A model generated the notes under the pieces. The model was not told the DNA's origin and searched no databases. It saw nothing but the letters and a program-made list of their open reading frames with translations. From the NCBI RefSeq assembly GCF_000313135.1, contig NW_004457532.1, positions 954,240-1,004,458 on the forward strand: a stretch of 50,219 nt of DNA. Reading direction: 5' to 3'. The DNA comes from Acanthamoeba castellanii str. Neff (Eukaryota; Discosea; Longamoebia; Acanthamoebidae). Both the position numbers and the translations under genes were made by a program. Positions 35,801 to 46,304 of this stretch are shown here, one piece after another (within the stretch, counting starts at the first letter, position 1; each line of letters begins with the position of its first letter).

Positions 35801-36015
35801 TTCGAGTGTATGACCGCCATGGTACGCACTCACCGAAGCAAGTACTACATTGCTACATTGATCTCATCGGACTCTCCACAGGAGCTTTCACCGTCGGCAG
35901 GGACCTCGTAGTAAACGAGGCGGTCAGCAACGAATGCTTCACTTTGGTACAGCTGAGCCACGACAGCACCAGCGGTGACAGCATCGGAGACGACAGCACC
36001 GCTCCGAGGCAGTGA
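29900..36015 (+). CDS. Large low-complexity nuclear protein with AT-hook and conserved-looking C-terminal domain
   Basis: Nine exons (29900-29939, 30069-30334, 30400-33643, 33751-33936, 34058-35288, 35414-35505, 35606-35663, 35772-35821, 35882-36015) join in phase to give 1,766 residues. I do not recognise the family. A 65-nt intron (30335-30399) removes an apparent stop at about 30377. The order is: a short basic segment (RFKTADITSKRVRKPELVRN), a Pro/Ala/Thr-rich stretch, a Glu/Lys/Arg helix (31660-32460), an AT-hook-like PKRRGRPKKGRAEP (about 32911-32952) with KRKR signals, and an acidic/basic run. A Ser/Pro-rich half follows, then a folded-looking end (RIRFYVQLRKGNETVPIRVN to NECFTLVQ, 35458-35954). 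DNA or chromatin binding is inferred from the AT-hook only. Confidence 0.8.
33651..33730. repeat. (ACACG)n pentamer repeat in an intron
   Basis: Thirteen or so tandem pentamer units fill the intron 33644-33750 of the AT-hook gene. The sense strand is AC-rich here, while the next intron (33937-34057) carries the GT-rich complement type. Confidence 0.95.
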
Positions 36016-36507
36016 CGATCACTGTCGTCGCGCCCCTGATTTTTTTGTTTTTTTTTGTTTTTTTTTGCGTTTTGCGTTCTTCGCAAGACGGTTTTGACAC
36101 TCAGTGATTGTGGGGTCTTAGAGTGACCTGTGAATATACAAGTTTTGTCTCCCTCTCTTTCTGTGCGCATTGAGTACTTTCCCTCAATGCTGCCTTTGAG
36201 TGTTGTTGGACCAAAAGGCGTGACGCAGCAAGCAACAAAAAAGAGCTGGTCGGCAAAAAAATGGAAGCCGTAACAACCGGGCGGTTGAACCAGACCACCG
36301 AACGACATTTGATCGCTGCCGTTCGTTCTTCTCCAGCTTTCTGAACTCTTGGATAGAACGCCTGCAGCCCATTCTGGAAATCGGAAAAATCCTAAGACGA
36401 TTCTCGATTCTACTACGACATTCATATCACCAAATGCTGGTGGGATAAATCAAATCTCCATCGCGAAGCAGTAAATCGAACCAAAGGAAAGAGAGCAGAA
36501 GTTCGAG
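36016..36507. other. Intergenic region with homopolymer T runs
   Basis: About 490 bases between two plus-strand genes. Three T runs separated by single G residues lie at about 36039-36066, probably in the 3' UTR of the upstream gene. No gene is seen. The part nearest 36507 should hold the next promoter. Confidence 0.5.
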
Positions 36508-39058
36508 ATGGAACGCTTCATGTCAAAGGGGAGCGGCGTCATGTCGAAAGACTACTTCCGACAACGTGGCGCCACCGTTGGCCCAGCACCTACAAAGAGT
36601 GAGGAGCCTATGACCGCCCCCACCGTCTCTGCATCTGCATCTGCCTCGTCCCTGTCTGTCCCCGACAGCGGCGTCGGCAAATCGCTGCTGATGTTCAATG
36701 GGGCCGGGAGCCGCAAGGCCAGCCTCGGCGTTGGGTCGCAGATCATGTCCAAGAACCACTTCCGAACTCTACGCCCCCCGAAGAGCAAAGGAATCGATGG
36801 CGAGGGCAACGGCGAGCCCCCAGCCCCGACAAGGATGCCCTCTCCTCCCACCCTCCGAAGGGCAGACACATGGGCAGGCTCCACCGACGAGGTACTGCTC
36901 ATCTTCATCATCATCATTCGCGAATCTCGCTGTACTTTTCATGCTGTGAAAGATTTAATTCCAATGATTGATTGTTCTCTTTCTACGTTCGTTCTGCTCT
37001 ATCAGCTGCCAGCGCGAGGAGACCCCGTCACTCCAGGTACCATCACAGCCCCCATGCGCTCGCTCGATCTCTCTGGCGTCTTCTTGTCTTCCTTCTTTGC
37101 CGTAAGCTCACCACGCGTGGTTCTCTGCGCACGCGCAGTGCTGCCCGACCCCGCCACCGAGTCGGCTGGCGACCCGGGCATCTGGTCGTCGTGCCCTGCG
37201 CTCACGCTGATCGAAAAGCGGCGCAAGGAGGAGGAGCTGCTCGACAAGAAGCACCAGGAAGCGGTACCGCTTGCCGGCTCCTTCTTTTTCCTCTGTTGGT
37301 GCGGTGGTGCGTGCGGCTGTTAGGGTTGTGGGTGAATGCTCAAACGCAGAGCGCGGTGGTTGTGTGGCCACGCGCGCGCGAATTCACTCGGCGCAGATCA
37401 GTCTATGGCGCGAGATCGAGGGCGAGGCGTTGGACTCGCTGGTGCTCGAGGTGCCCTCCGAAGAAGAAGACGACGACGACGACTACGAGGAGGAGAAGGC
37501 CGACGCCGGGGCTGCTGCCGCTGCAGCGGCGAAGGCCGCGGAGCACCGGGACCACGACGAGCAGCAGCACAGCGCCCCTCGCCCACAGAACAGCGATGCC
37601 GCCGCCCGGCCTTCTCCCGCTGAGCCCAGCCAGCCGGGCGGAGAAAAGATCGGGCGGATGCCGTCCACGATGGGCGACGAGGAGCAGGACATCTCCGACA
37701 TGACCGAGAGCAACGGCGTGTCCGAGCGAGAGGACAACGGCGCCGGCGAGCGTGTGTCGAAGCGCGGCAATACCAAAACCAACAACAACCACCACATCAA
37801 CCCCGACACCGATTCGCCGTCGAACTCGTCGTCGGTGTCGTTGTCGTTCGTGCCGCCGAAGCCGAGCAAAGTGAGCGAGGCGTCGAAGAGCGTCGGCGCG
37901 CTGCCCGTGCGGCGCGGCACGTCAGCGCTGCCGCCGGCCCGGAGCCGGAAGGAGCAGAAGAAGCTGAAGCGGGCCAGCGTGCTGGGCGTGGCCAAGGAGA
38001 GCGCGCGCGCCGGGATCGACGATGACGACGACGATGATGACGTCAGCGACGACGACGCCAAGCAGAGCCAGGCGACGCCCCGGCCGCTCAAGAAGCCCGG
38101 CCTGTACGTGGGCCGGTTCTATTCGTCGCTCCGACGCCGGGCGCCGCTCGTGCACCAGGGCCGCACCACCGCAGCGACGGCGGCCGAGTCCGAGTCCGAG
38201 TCGGACGACAAGTCGTCGTCGTCGTCGTCGGCCAAGGCGGAGAAGAAGCGGGAGAAGGCCGAGAAGAAGCGGAAGCAGAAGGCCGAGAAGAAGCGGGAGA
38301 AGAAGGGCGCGCACGAGAAGGGGGGCGACAACGGCAACGAACAGGGGGACGAGGACGAGGACGACGCGCACCTGGACCGGCGCGGCACGATGCCCAAGAA
38401 CTTCAAGATGCACTTCATGGAGAAGCTGAAGGGCGGCGGCGAGACAACGGGCGACGAGAAGGACGACCATCATCAGTCCTCCAACGAGAAGAGGAACAAG
38501 GACAAGAAGAAGGGCAAGAACAAGCACAACAACAAGCAGCGCACCAGCGACCACAGTAAGGAGGCGGTGCGCCGGCAGTCGAGCGCCACCGACGCGCGCA
38601 GGGGCTCGGGCGCGTCGGTTCTCAGCTACAGCGAGCCGGAGCCCGACACGAGCGGTAAGGACCGAATCAACGGAGGAGCGTTCAACGGAGGAGCCGAGAG
38701 CTCCGATGGCAGCAGCAGCAGTGGCGGGGAGCTGAAGAAGAAGCTGAAGAAGGCGCAGAGGAAGAACAAGGCCCAGGAGGAGAAGATCCGGAAGCAGCAG
38801 AACGAACTCGAGCGCATGCGGAAGGAGCTGGAGCGGGTGCGACGGCAGCGAAAAGAACGAAGACGAAAGGAGACGGAGGGCGAGAAAGAGAAGGAGAAGG
38901 AGAAAGAGAAGAAGGGGAAGAAGGGAATGGCGAACGAGGCCGAGGGCAGCAGCGCCGGGCGGGAGGAGAAGCGAAAGGCCGCGGCCAAGAAGGAGAGCGA
39001 AGACGAGGAGAGCGGCAGCAAGGGCAACAACAAGAATCCCAACAAGAAGAAGACGTGA
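36508..39058 (+). CDS. Charged low-complexity protein with repeated MSKxxFR motif and C-terminal coiled coil
   Basis: Four exons (36508-36891, 37006-37036, 37139-37263, 37397-39058) give 733 residues. I do not recognise the family. The N-terminus has the same motif twice, VMSKDYFRQRG at residues ~11-21 and IMSKNHFRTLR at ~81-91, each after a Gly/Ser stretch. A middle segment (IWSSCPALTLIEKRRKEEEL, then ISLWREIEGEALDSLVLEVP) looks helical. The rest is acidic and basic low complexity: an EEEDDDDDYEEE run, Ser-rich linkers, PLKKPGLYVGRFYSSLRRRA, a KKREK-rich block and a C-terminal Lys/Glu/Arg coiled coil (38730-38930). Only a basic, probably disordered protein with a coiled-coil end can be stated. 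Confidence 0.75.
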
Positions 39059-39514
39059 GAGATCACATGTCACGAGAGAAAGATGCATGCGAGAGAAGCG
39101 AGTTGTAGAGAAAGTGAGAATGGCGACGCGAGCAAGAGGGTCCAGCTCTCTTCGGCTGGAGCTCCCGATCCTGGCTTTTGAAGATGAATAGACCTGTACT
39201 AATTTATTACTATTTATTGATCGCTGTCTTCTCTTCTCCTCTTGATGAACCCATCAACAAGGTCGACTGCGGAAGCCCGGGGACAACCTTCATCGGACGT
39301 CATGCACACGAGCACGATGCGTCAGCGAGGTTGAAGCATGAGTCAACGAAGAACGTGAGGAAACGAGCTCGCGACTCTAACCACCACGCTCCAACGTCTC
39401 CAGAACGCACAAGCTCAGACAAAGTAGAAAAAGTTGTCCATCGCAAGTACGGTTTCATCCAAGAAGCATCAAAGTAGCAGTGCTGGCTGGTATTCACATC
39501 TCAGCTCCCGAGAC
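39059..39514. other. Intergenic region upstream of the alpha/beta hydrolase gene
   Basis: This 456-base gap holds the 3' end of the charged protein gene and the promoter and leader of the hydrolase gene. A 100-codon ORF (39178-39477, +) shows no domain. I do not call it a gene. Confidence 0.5.
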
Positions 39515-41396
39515 ATGGAATCGCTGGCAGAGGATGGGGAACAACGACGAGAGGTGCTCAATGGACCCACCACATCCCTCGGGTTCGCGGAGGTGCACAA
39601 GAATCGAAACGACAGTGCGCCTTCGTGCAGCATCTACTACGAGCTGCACGGCAATCCCGAGGCCACACAAAAGATCCTCTTCATCACAGGTCCGGCCAGA
39701 CGATCTAATGCTATGCGATTACAATATTTATTTATTTTGCATAGTAATAATCTTTATCAAACGTACAGGGTTCTGCACGACGTGCGCTGCGTGGGACCAC
39801 CAGATCGTAAGCTCCGCCTTCCACACAACGTCTTTCCTTCGCTGCACCGGACTGAGAAGTGCTGTCATTGACACAGGGGGGGGTTGGTGGTTATGTCTTA
39901 TGTACGTACCAGGAATACTTCGCCAAGCTCGGTGACTATCAGCTGTGCGTGTTTGATAACCGCTGTTGCGGCAAGACGCGGTGCACCTACGTGAACCTCA
40001 GGTACGCAGCCTCCCCGCGGCTACCGCACGACTGGATCGAGCCTCACCTTCGCTTTATTTCTTTGTTCAGCACGCGCTTGTTTGCCGAGGATGCACGGGA
40101 CCTGTTGGACCACCTGGGATGGCACGACAGCATTCACCTCGTCGGCCTGTCTATGGGTGCAGACCACGACACGCACACCACGCGCGCGCACACACACACA
40201 TCACACCAAACACCACCACACACCACCAAACACCACACACACACGCCCACGACAACCGCATATCACTCACATGCAGCATGTATATGCTATTATGCCGTGT
40301 ATAGGGGGCATGATTGCGCAGGAGCTGGCGTTGCTCGATCCCAAGCGATTCCTTTCTCTCACCCTCGCCGTAACGCACGCGGGTACGCGCTCAAGTTCCT
40401 CTTCTTCCTCTTCCGCCTCCTCCTGTCTTTGTCGCGGCACGCCCTCACACTGTCCTGCACACATACACACGACACGAACCACCACCTGACCTGTCACAGG
40501 AGGACCGATGGGGATCTCGCCCATCTCGGGTTGGCCTCACCTCCTGTCCTACGCCAAAGCGCGAAGCAAAGACGTGGGCACACTTCTTCCCTTTCATTCT
40601 TTTTATTTGTTCTTCTTTGTTGTTTTCATTGCTGTTGTTTGAAAGTTAACATTTATTTTGCTGCAGATGTGGTGATGATTGACGCAACGCTTTCCTCTCT
40701 CCAGGGTAAGCTCAAGGCGTTGCTCAACCTCAACTTCTCCAAAAAGTTCGTCGGCGAACATTTCCAGCCCACCTACGACTGGCACGCCGCGCGGTACGCT
40801 CATGCCCTATCTTGTGTGAGCTGTCGAGTGGTGTTGAATGACGTGACCACGCTGGGAAATAGGTACTGGGGGCCGCATCTGCTCTCGGTGGTAGGCCACA
40901 CGCTCGCGGTGATGCGACACTACGTGTCCACCAAGCGTCTCGAAGTGTTACGCGAAGCCCACTATCCCGTGCTCATCCTCACCGGCACCGAAGATCGGGT
41001 AACACAAACGATTGCATTGCGGCCGACACACACACACACACACACCCACACACCCACACAAGTCTTCACCTTCTCATCATCAGAATGGCTGGCACTCATC
41101 ATGAAACGTGGGTTGCTTGTTGTTCATTCAGCTGGTGCGGCCCCAGAATTCGCACATGCTGGCCCGATTCCTGCGAGCCGACTTCCAGGTCCTGGAGGGT
41201 GGCCACATGGTATGCATACCTGTTCCGTTTCATTGCAGGGTGGGCTGGATCTAAAGATGATCACGTTCTTCTGCTGCGCGCACGCTCCCAGATCAACATC
41301 GAACGTTACCAGGAGTTCAACGAGCTGCTACACACCCACTTTGTGGTACTTGACTCTCTTCTCTCTTCTCTCTTCTCTCTTCTCTCTTCTCTCTNN

Positions 41397-41429
<33 letters not shown>

Positions 41430-41690
41430 TCTCTCTTCTCTCTTCTCTCTTTGTGGTTTGGAAAGGAACACTTCACTGATGACGACACGCTCGTGGACCC
41501 ACCACAGCAAACAATGGCGGGCAAGAAGACGGGTGTGGAGCCTGAAGCCAGCACCGCCAGCGTCGACAGCAGTGACGGAAGTGAAGCCGTGACTGTTGAA
41601 GCCGTGGCTGTTGAAGGCCATTGTACAGGGGACGACGGCATCTACGACTTCACTCGTGTGGAGATCTTCGCCGCCCTGCCACGGTCGTAG
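39515..41690 (+). CDS. Alpha/beta-hydrolase fold protein
   Basis: About ten exons start at the ATG at 39515 (MESLAEDGEQRREV): 39515-39689, 39769-39806, 39913-40001, 40071-40156, 40305-40382, 40500 onwards, to 40793, then three or four more to the TAG at 41688-41690. Fold landmarks are SIYYELHGNPEATQKILFIT, GFCTTCAAWDHQ, YQLCVFDNRCCGKT (strand beta-5 / turn), the nucleophile elbow VGLSMGG with Ser, the acid in PVLILTGTEDR and the base in QVLEGGHM. A complete Ser-Asp-His triad is therefore visible. The last ~70 residues are an acidic tail (EPEASTASVDSSDGSEAVTV). The junction after SPIS (about 40529, GTTGGC donor, to 40667) is the only phase-compatible choice I found and is uncertain. The substrate is unknown. 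One intron contains two N bases. Confidence 0.82.
41353..41455. repeat. (TCTCT)n / (TC)n tract with a 2-base gap
   Basis: A CTCTT pentamer run and a CT dinucleotide run in the last intron of the hydrolase gene. Bases 41395-41396 are N, so the true repeat length is unresolved. The pyrimidine tract ends close to the acceptor used at about 41466. Confidence 0.95.
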
Positions 41691-41820
41691 TTGCCTGGCT
41701 GCGTTTCCCGCCAAAACAAACGGCCAGATAGGCAAGTTGCGTTTGCTGGGTTCTGCTACACATTCAAGACGCGATCGCACAGCCTCGGAAAGCATTGGAT
41801 TGGATTAATTCTTCGCGAAG

Positions 41821-42498
41821 ATGGCGACCATGATCCACTTCGACTCGCCTATGCTCGCTCGCGCCCCTGCAGCGGAGAAGGAGAACAATCTGGCAAAGAT
41901 GCACAGCAAGAATGGCGGGGGGAAGGGCGAGCAGCCGATGCAGAGGAAACGAATGGCGCTGAAGGCGGTAAACGGTGAGAACCTGTCGGTGTCGAAGCTG
42001 AGCCAGCAGACCCCCAAGACGGGCCGCGTAGCGTTATCCAACCTCACCAACACCGTCAGCGCCCAGAGGACCCCCAAGGCCACCCACATCGAGATGGTGA
42101 AGCCATCGGGAGGCGCTCCTCGCGTAGCGACCAAGGTAGCGAGGCCCGCCACAACTTCGACCAAGAGACGGGTGCCCGACATCGAGCAGCCCTACCCGAA
42201 GAAGGTCGTGCCCATCTTCGAAGATGCACCGCGCCTGCCCAAGAACTGGACGAACGGTCTCTCGATCGACATCTGGACTGGACCCGCCGTCGAGGACACG
42301 ACCGATTTCGACCAGGCAGCGAAGCTGAACGTCGCGTTCGAGCCCATGCCCTACGACTCGTCGATGTTGGAATTTGGCGATGTTCCTCTGCTCGACGATC
42401 TTACTGCCGACCTCAACCGCGACCTCGGCGAAGACGCGAAGTCGTTGGCTGCCGAGCTGCTGGAGCTTTCGTGGACGCTCGACGGTGCTCTGCCCTGA
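41821..42498 (+). CDS. Candidate securin (KEN-box and D-box anaphase inhibitor)
   Basis: A single-exon gene of 225 residues. Securins bind and inhibit separase until the anaphase-promoting complex marks them for destruction. Visible degrons are a KEN box (residues 20-22, in AEKENNLAK) and a perfect RxxLxxxxN D-box RVALSNLTN (69-77). A second RxxL, RMAL, lies at 44-47. Two Cdk-type TPK sites are at 64-66 and 84-86, and there is a basic N-terminal half. A central DIEQPYPKKVVPIFEDAP (120-137) resembles the (D/E)IE-aromatic/Pro segment of animal securins. The C-terminus is acidic with LLDDLTADLNRDLGED and a hydrophobic helix. The N-terminus MATMIHFD also recalls vertebrate securin. Securins are too divergent for this to be proof, and another APC/C substrate is possible. 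An AATAAA lies about 100 bases after the stop (42599-42604). Confidence 0.6.
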   Translation: MATMIHFDSPMLARAPAAEKENNLAKMHSKNGGGKGEQPMQRKRMALKAVNGENLSVSKLSQQTPKTGRVALSNLTNTVSAQRTPKATHIEMVKPSGGAPRVATKVARPATTSTKRRVPDIEQPYPKKVVPIFEDAPRLPKNWTNGLSIDIWTGPAVEDTTDFDQAAKLNVAFEPMPYDSSMLEFGDVPLLDDLTADLNRDLGEDAKSLAAELLELSWTLDGALP

Positions 42499-42811
42499 TG
42501 ATGGCAAGAACCGGGACGCAATTCCATCTTCACTAGAAGCGTTGAAACGATGAAGACTTGTTTCATTCTCCTTCCCCTTACCGGCCATAGCCACACTAAA
42601 TAAATCTTTTCAATGCGTATGCCCTTATTTCTGCTTCTTGCAGATCTGCACCAATTTGGATCGATTTACCAAACCAGGTCCTTTCAGCAAGAAGACACCT
42701 TAGCAGATTCCACCAAGGGTACTTACACGCACATCCTTCGATTGTTCTTCGTCTATTGACACTTTGTGTTTGTTTGTTTGTTTGTAGTGAGCCCTGCAAG
42801 CAAGTAGAACG
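42499..42811. other. Intergenic region with probable 5' UTR intron end
   Basis: About 310 bases. It includes an AATAAA at about 42599 and a (GTTT)n run ending in TTTGTAG at about 42786, which looks like the 3' end of an intron in the leader of the next gene. No coding sequence is seen. Confidence 0.5.
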
Positions 42812-45800
42812 ATGAGAAGAGAAGATGATGAAGAGGAGTCAGGATCCAGCCTGTTGACGTCAATGGTGGCCCTTGATCATCAAGGATCCTATCTGCCCGA
42901 GGGGTCCTCCTCGAGCAAGAAGCTGGCACACGAGATCGGCCAGCACCTCGCGCTGCTCAAGACGCCCCTGCCCGTGGTGAACCGCGAGGGCCTCATGGTG
43001 TCTTCCACCCAGACGCAGGGCTGGCTGTGGTCCCAGAAGGGCTATCGCGGGTGGAAGAAGAGGTGGTTCGAGTGGCGCTACAGCGATGTCCACGAACAGT
43101 GGAACCTCTACGCCTACAAGAGCCAGGACCACGTGGTACGCACACCACCCATTCTATCATCGCCATCGCTGAAGGAGTCCGGCCACGCTGTTTCTTGGGC
43201 CGCGCGCGCTTGTGTGTGGTGTGGTGGTGTGTGTGGCGTGTGTGGCTGTGTATCAGGGCACGAGCAAGCTGCCGGCGATCGTGCCGGGCAAGGTCAAGTC
43301 CGTGCTGCGCACGCTGAACGACGACCCCAACGCCAAGAGCCTGCTCAAGGTCACCTTCGTCCACGGAGAGGAGTTCAGCAAGAAGCAGCAGGAGACCAAC
43401 CTCGAGGCCATGAAGAAGACCGACGACGTGCCCACCAGCAAGACCTTCCTCCGCGTCTTCACCCGCAAGAGCGTGGTCATGCTCGCGTACGCACCAACTT
43501 CTTCTCTTCTCTTCTTCTTCGTCTTCTCGTGCTGTTGATAGTTGTACGTTGCTCATCGCCCGAGTGGTCCAGTGCTGTGGACGACGACGAGCTCGGCCGC
43601 TGGGCGGGCGTCATCACGACCTACGTTAAGGACCTCCTGGGCTCGCAGTACGACACGAGCGCCGTCGTGGCCGAGGTGCGCTTCGCCCGCCCTTGTCGGC
43701 GCCTCTCACCTCAACTCTTCTCGGCTTATGTAAACATAAAAATAAATGTGAATATATATCTTACCACCTCCACTATTCCAGGAAGTGAGCGTTTTGCTCA
43801 AGCAGCAGTACTCGGGCTACCTGGTCAAGTGCCAGAATCTCCTCAACGGTTTCTTCTTCTTCTTTCCTTCTTCTCGATTCTTACTCTTACAGTCATCATC
43901 GGAAGTCCTTGTGTGATGAAGGTGATGGTGGTGATGACAATGTGAACTGACTGCGTTTCGATGGGACCAGCCCTGGAGCAGAACGGTCTGTTCGAGGACG
44001 CGTGGAAGCACAAGAGGGACAAGAGCGGCACGCTGCTCGTGGAGAGCGGCAGCGCCGAGGACGGGTGGCGCAAGCACCGATTCATTCTGCAGGGCAAGGT
44101 CCTCTACCACTGGCCCAGCGACAAGGGGGTACGTGCCATCCACCATTATATCACCATATTGCCTTAATGTAGCACAATGTGTTGACAACAATGTCGGTGT
44201 GTGTGCGTGCAGCACAAATTCATCAGGGCGATCCCGCTCAAGTTCGCCACCATCGAACACGATGTGGACGGGCACCCCGATGACCAGGGCCTCTTCCAAA
44301 TCACCACCCCGCTCGTCAGCTACGTCATCAAGGCCAAGCACAAGGTACCCCCCCAACGCAACAAGCATGTAATCTCGTCTGCTGATTGAAATGACTTCTT
44401 CTTCTTTAGGTGGCGATGGAGGAGTGGGTCAACGCCATCGAGCGGAACAAAGCCAAGCCCAAGCTCTCCACCGGCGAGAAGATCTCAGGTTGGTGCCGAC
44501 CCACCACCACACACGACACGATAAGACCACAACAAGACACGACACATCACACACCAGCAGCCCCAATGGAGTGCTCACACGCCCTGGCCGGCCGTGGGCC
44601 TCTGGCATACCATAGAGAGCGTCAAGGGTGTGGCCGCGGCTCTGGCCCACTTCCAGATCGGCGGCAAGCACGAGGAGCTCTACCCCGACGGGGTGCCGCT
44701 GCTCAGCCTTAGCGACGCCGAAGGAGGTGCCTGCCCCCCTCCCAACGCCCCCTTTGTCGTACCGGCTGAGTGTGACGTGGCGCGCGGTGCTGAACAGGGC
44801 CTGGGAGCATCAACCCCAAGAACGCGGTTCTGGTGGTGACGTCGCAGGCCAAGCAGAAGAGCTACAGCATCAAGAAGCCCTCCATGACCATCGGGCGCTC
44901 GTCGGTCAATGAGATCGCTGTCAACGATTCCAGGTGGGTCACGCAACACGGCACACGATACGATACACGACACACAGCTCACGTGTGCGTGTGTGTGGCG
45001 TTGGTAGGTTGTCGCGTGAGCACTGCAGCATCGACGCGCTGGGCGACAAGCTCGTGTTCTGCGACATGGGCTCGAAGGGAGGCAGCAAGATCAACAAGGT
45101 GCGCGTCACCGACCGCACTGTCCTGCGGGCCGGCGACCTCATCAAGGTAGGCAAGACCACCATCCTGGTCCTCAACAAGTAAGTATACATATCATATTTC
45201 TTATATTATATAAAATAGATAAAAATGTCCTGCACTGCGAGTGCTCGGATGAATTTCGGTCATTGGGTAAACCCGCACGTGGTCTGTTCCCTTTGGGGAA
45301 GCGGGCGGCAGTTGGTGGAAAGGATTGCGTCTTTGCCTTTCTCGCACCTCAAACCCTGTTACGGCATGACCTCTGCCGAGCTTCGGACCTTGTTGTCTTC
45401 GTTTTCTTTTCTTCCCCCCTTTGCCTCTTCTCTCTTTCAGCGGCAAGTGAAGAGAGGGAGCGTCGATGCACGCAGACCAGAGCCCCCATAACACGTCGGC
45501 GTCAACGTCCGCCACACCTCGTTATGACAACACGTCAACTTTGCCAGCGGCTGCATCGACCACCCGTACTGCCGCTTTGATGGCCAACCCGCAAACCCAG
45601 CAATGGTCTCAATCAAATAACCCCTTTCTGCCCCCCCCCGCAACTTCGTTCTTCTTCAGCTTCGATCTTTCCCTCGTGTGGTCTACGCCAACTCACTCCG
45701 TTCGTACATATGCGCAGGGGCGAGATGCTGGAGTTTCTGGACTACTTGTCCTTCATGCAGGACGAGCACTGCGAGTGGCGACGCGACCCGCCGGCGCGCA

Positions 45801-46132
45801 CCGTGGATGATGGGGAGAACCCCACCACAGCGCTGCTCGCCCCACACGCACCGCCACTCGCCACTTCTCCCGCTTCAACCACCACCACAGCAGCAGCCGC
45901 GACCAACACTTCGCGATCATCGCCACGGAAGGCAATTGCCCCTTCGTCGTTCTCCACGGCTCCGTGGTCGTCCGACACAGCGGCGTGGCCAGAACTCGGC
46001 ATTCCTTCCCTGTCGCCCTCGTCGTACTCCTCTCGCCCCAGCCACCACCACCACTCCGGGCATTCGCTCCACCTGCCCTGTTCCCCCGCACTGCCGACAG
46101 AGCCGGCGGTGCCATCGTCGCCGACGTTGTGA
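42812..46132 (+). CDS. PH-PH-FHA domain adaptor protein
   Basis: Eleven exons join in phase: 42812-43135, 43257-43486, 43573-43675, 43782-43848, 43971-44128, 44213-44344, 44410-44488, 44616-44726, 44798-44933, 45008-45178 and 45718-46132. They give 641 residues. PH domain 1 has QTQGWLWSQKGYRGWKKRWF, WNLYAYKSQDH and FLRVFTRKSVVMLA, ending with a DELGRWAGVITTYV helix. PH domain 2 has SGTLLVESGSAEDGWRKHRF, ILQGKVLYHWPSDKG and VAMEEWVNAIERNK. The FHA domain has YSIKKPSMTIGRSSVNEIAV, then DSRLSREHCSIDALGDKLVF and MGSKGGSKINKVRV, so the Arg, Ser and His phosphopeptide-binding positions are present. The tail is Ser/Pro/Thr-rich. PH domains suggest phosphoinositide membrane binding and FHA suggests phosphothreonine recognition. 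An alternative acceptor at 45440 would end the protein after three residues (NGK, stop). Confidence 0.88.
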
Positions 46133-46304
46133 GGCACGAATGTTGTTTATTTCGTGTAGATTTATTTCTAAACAAATGACTTCTGTACAACAAACACCAA
46201 CCGAGTTGTGTCTAAACGGTGTTCTCTCTTGTGGAGCGCGTCTGGTGGCCCAATGGCTGATCAAAATTGGGGAGAAGGAGGAGGAGGCCGGCACACGCGC
46301 GCGC

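Noticed and set aside
39178..39477. 100-codon ORF between the charged protein and the hydrolase
   Set aside because: No domain, no splice support and ordinary composition. It probably lies in untranslated or intergenic sequence.
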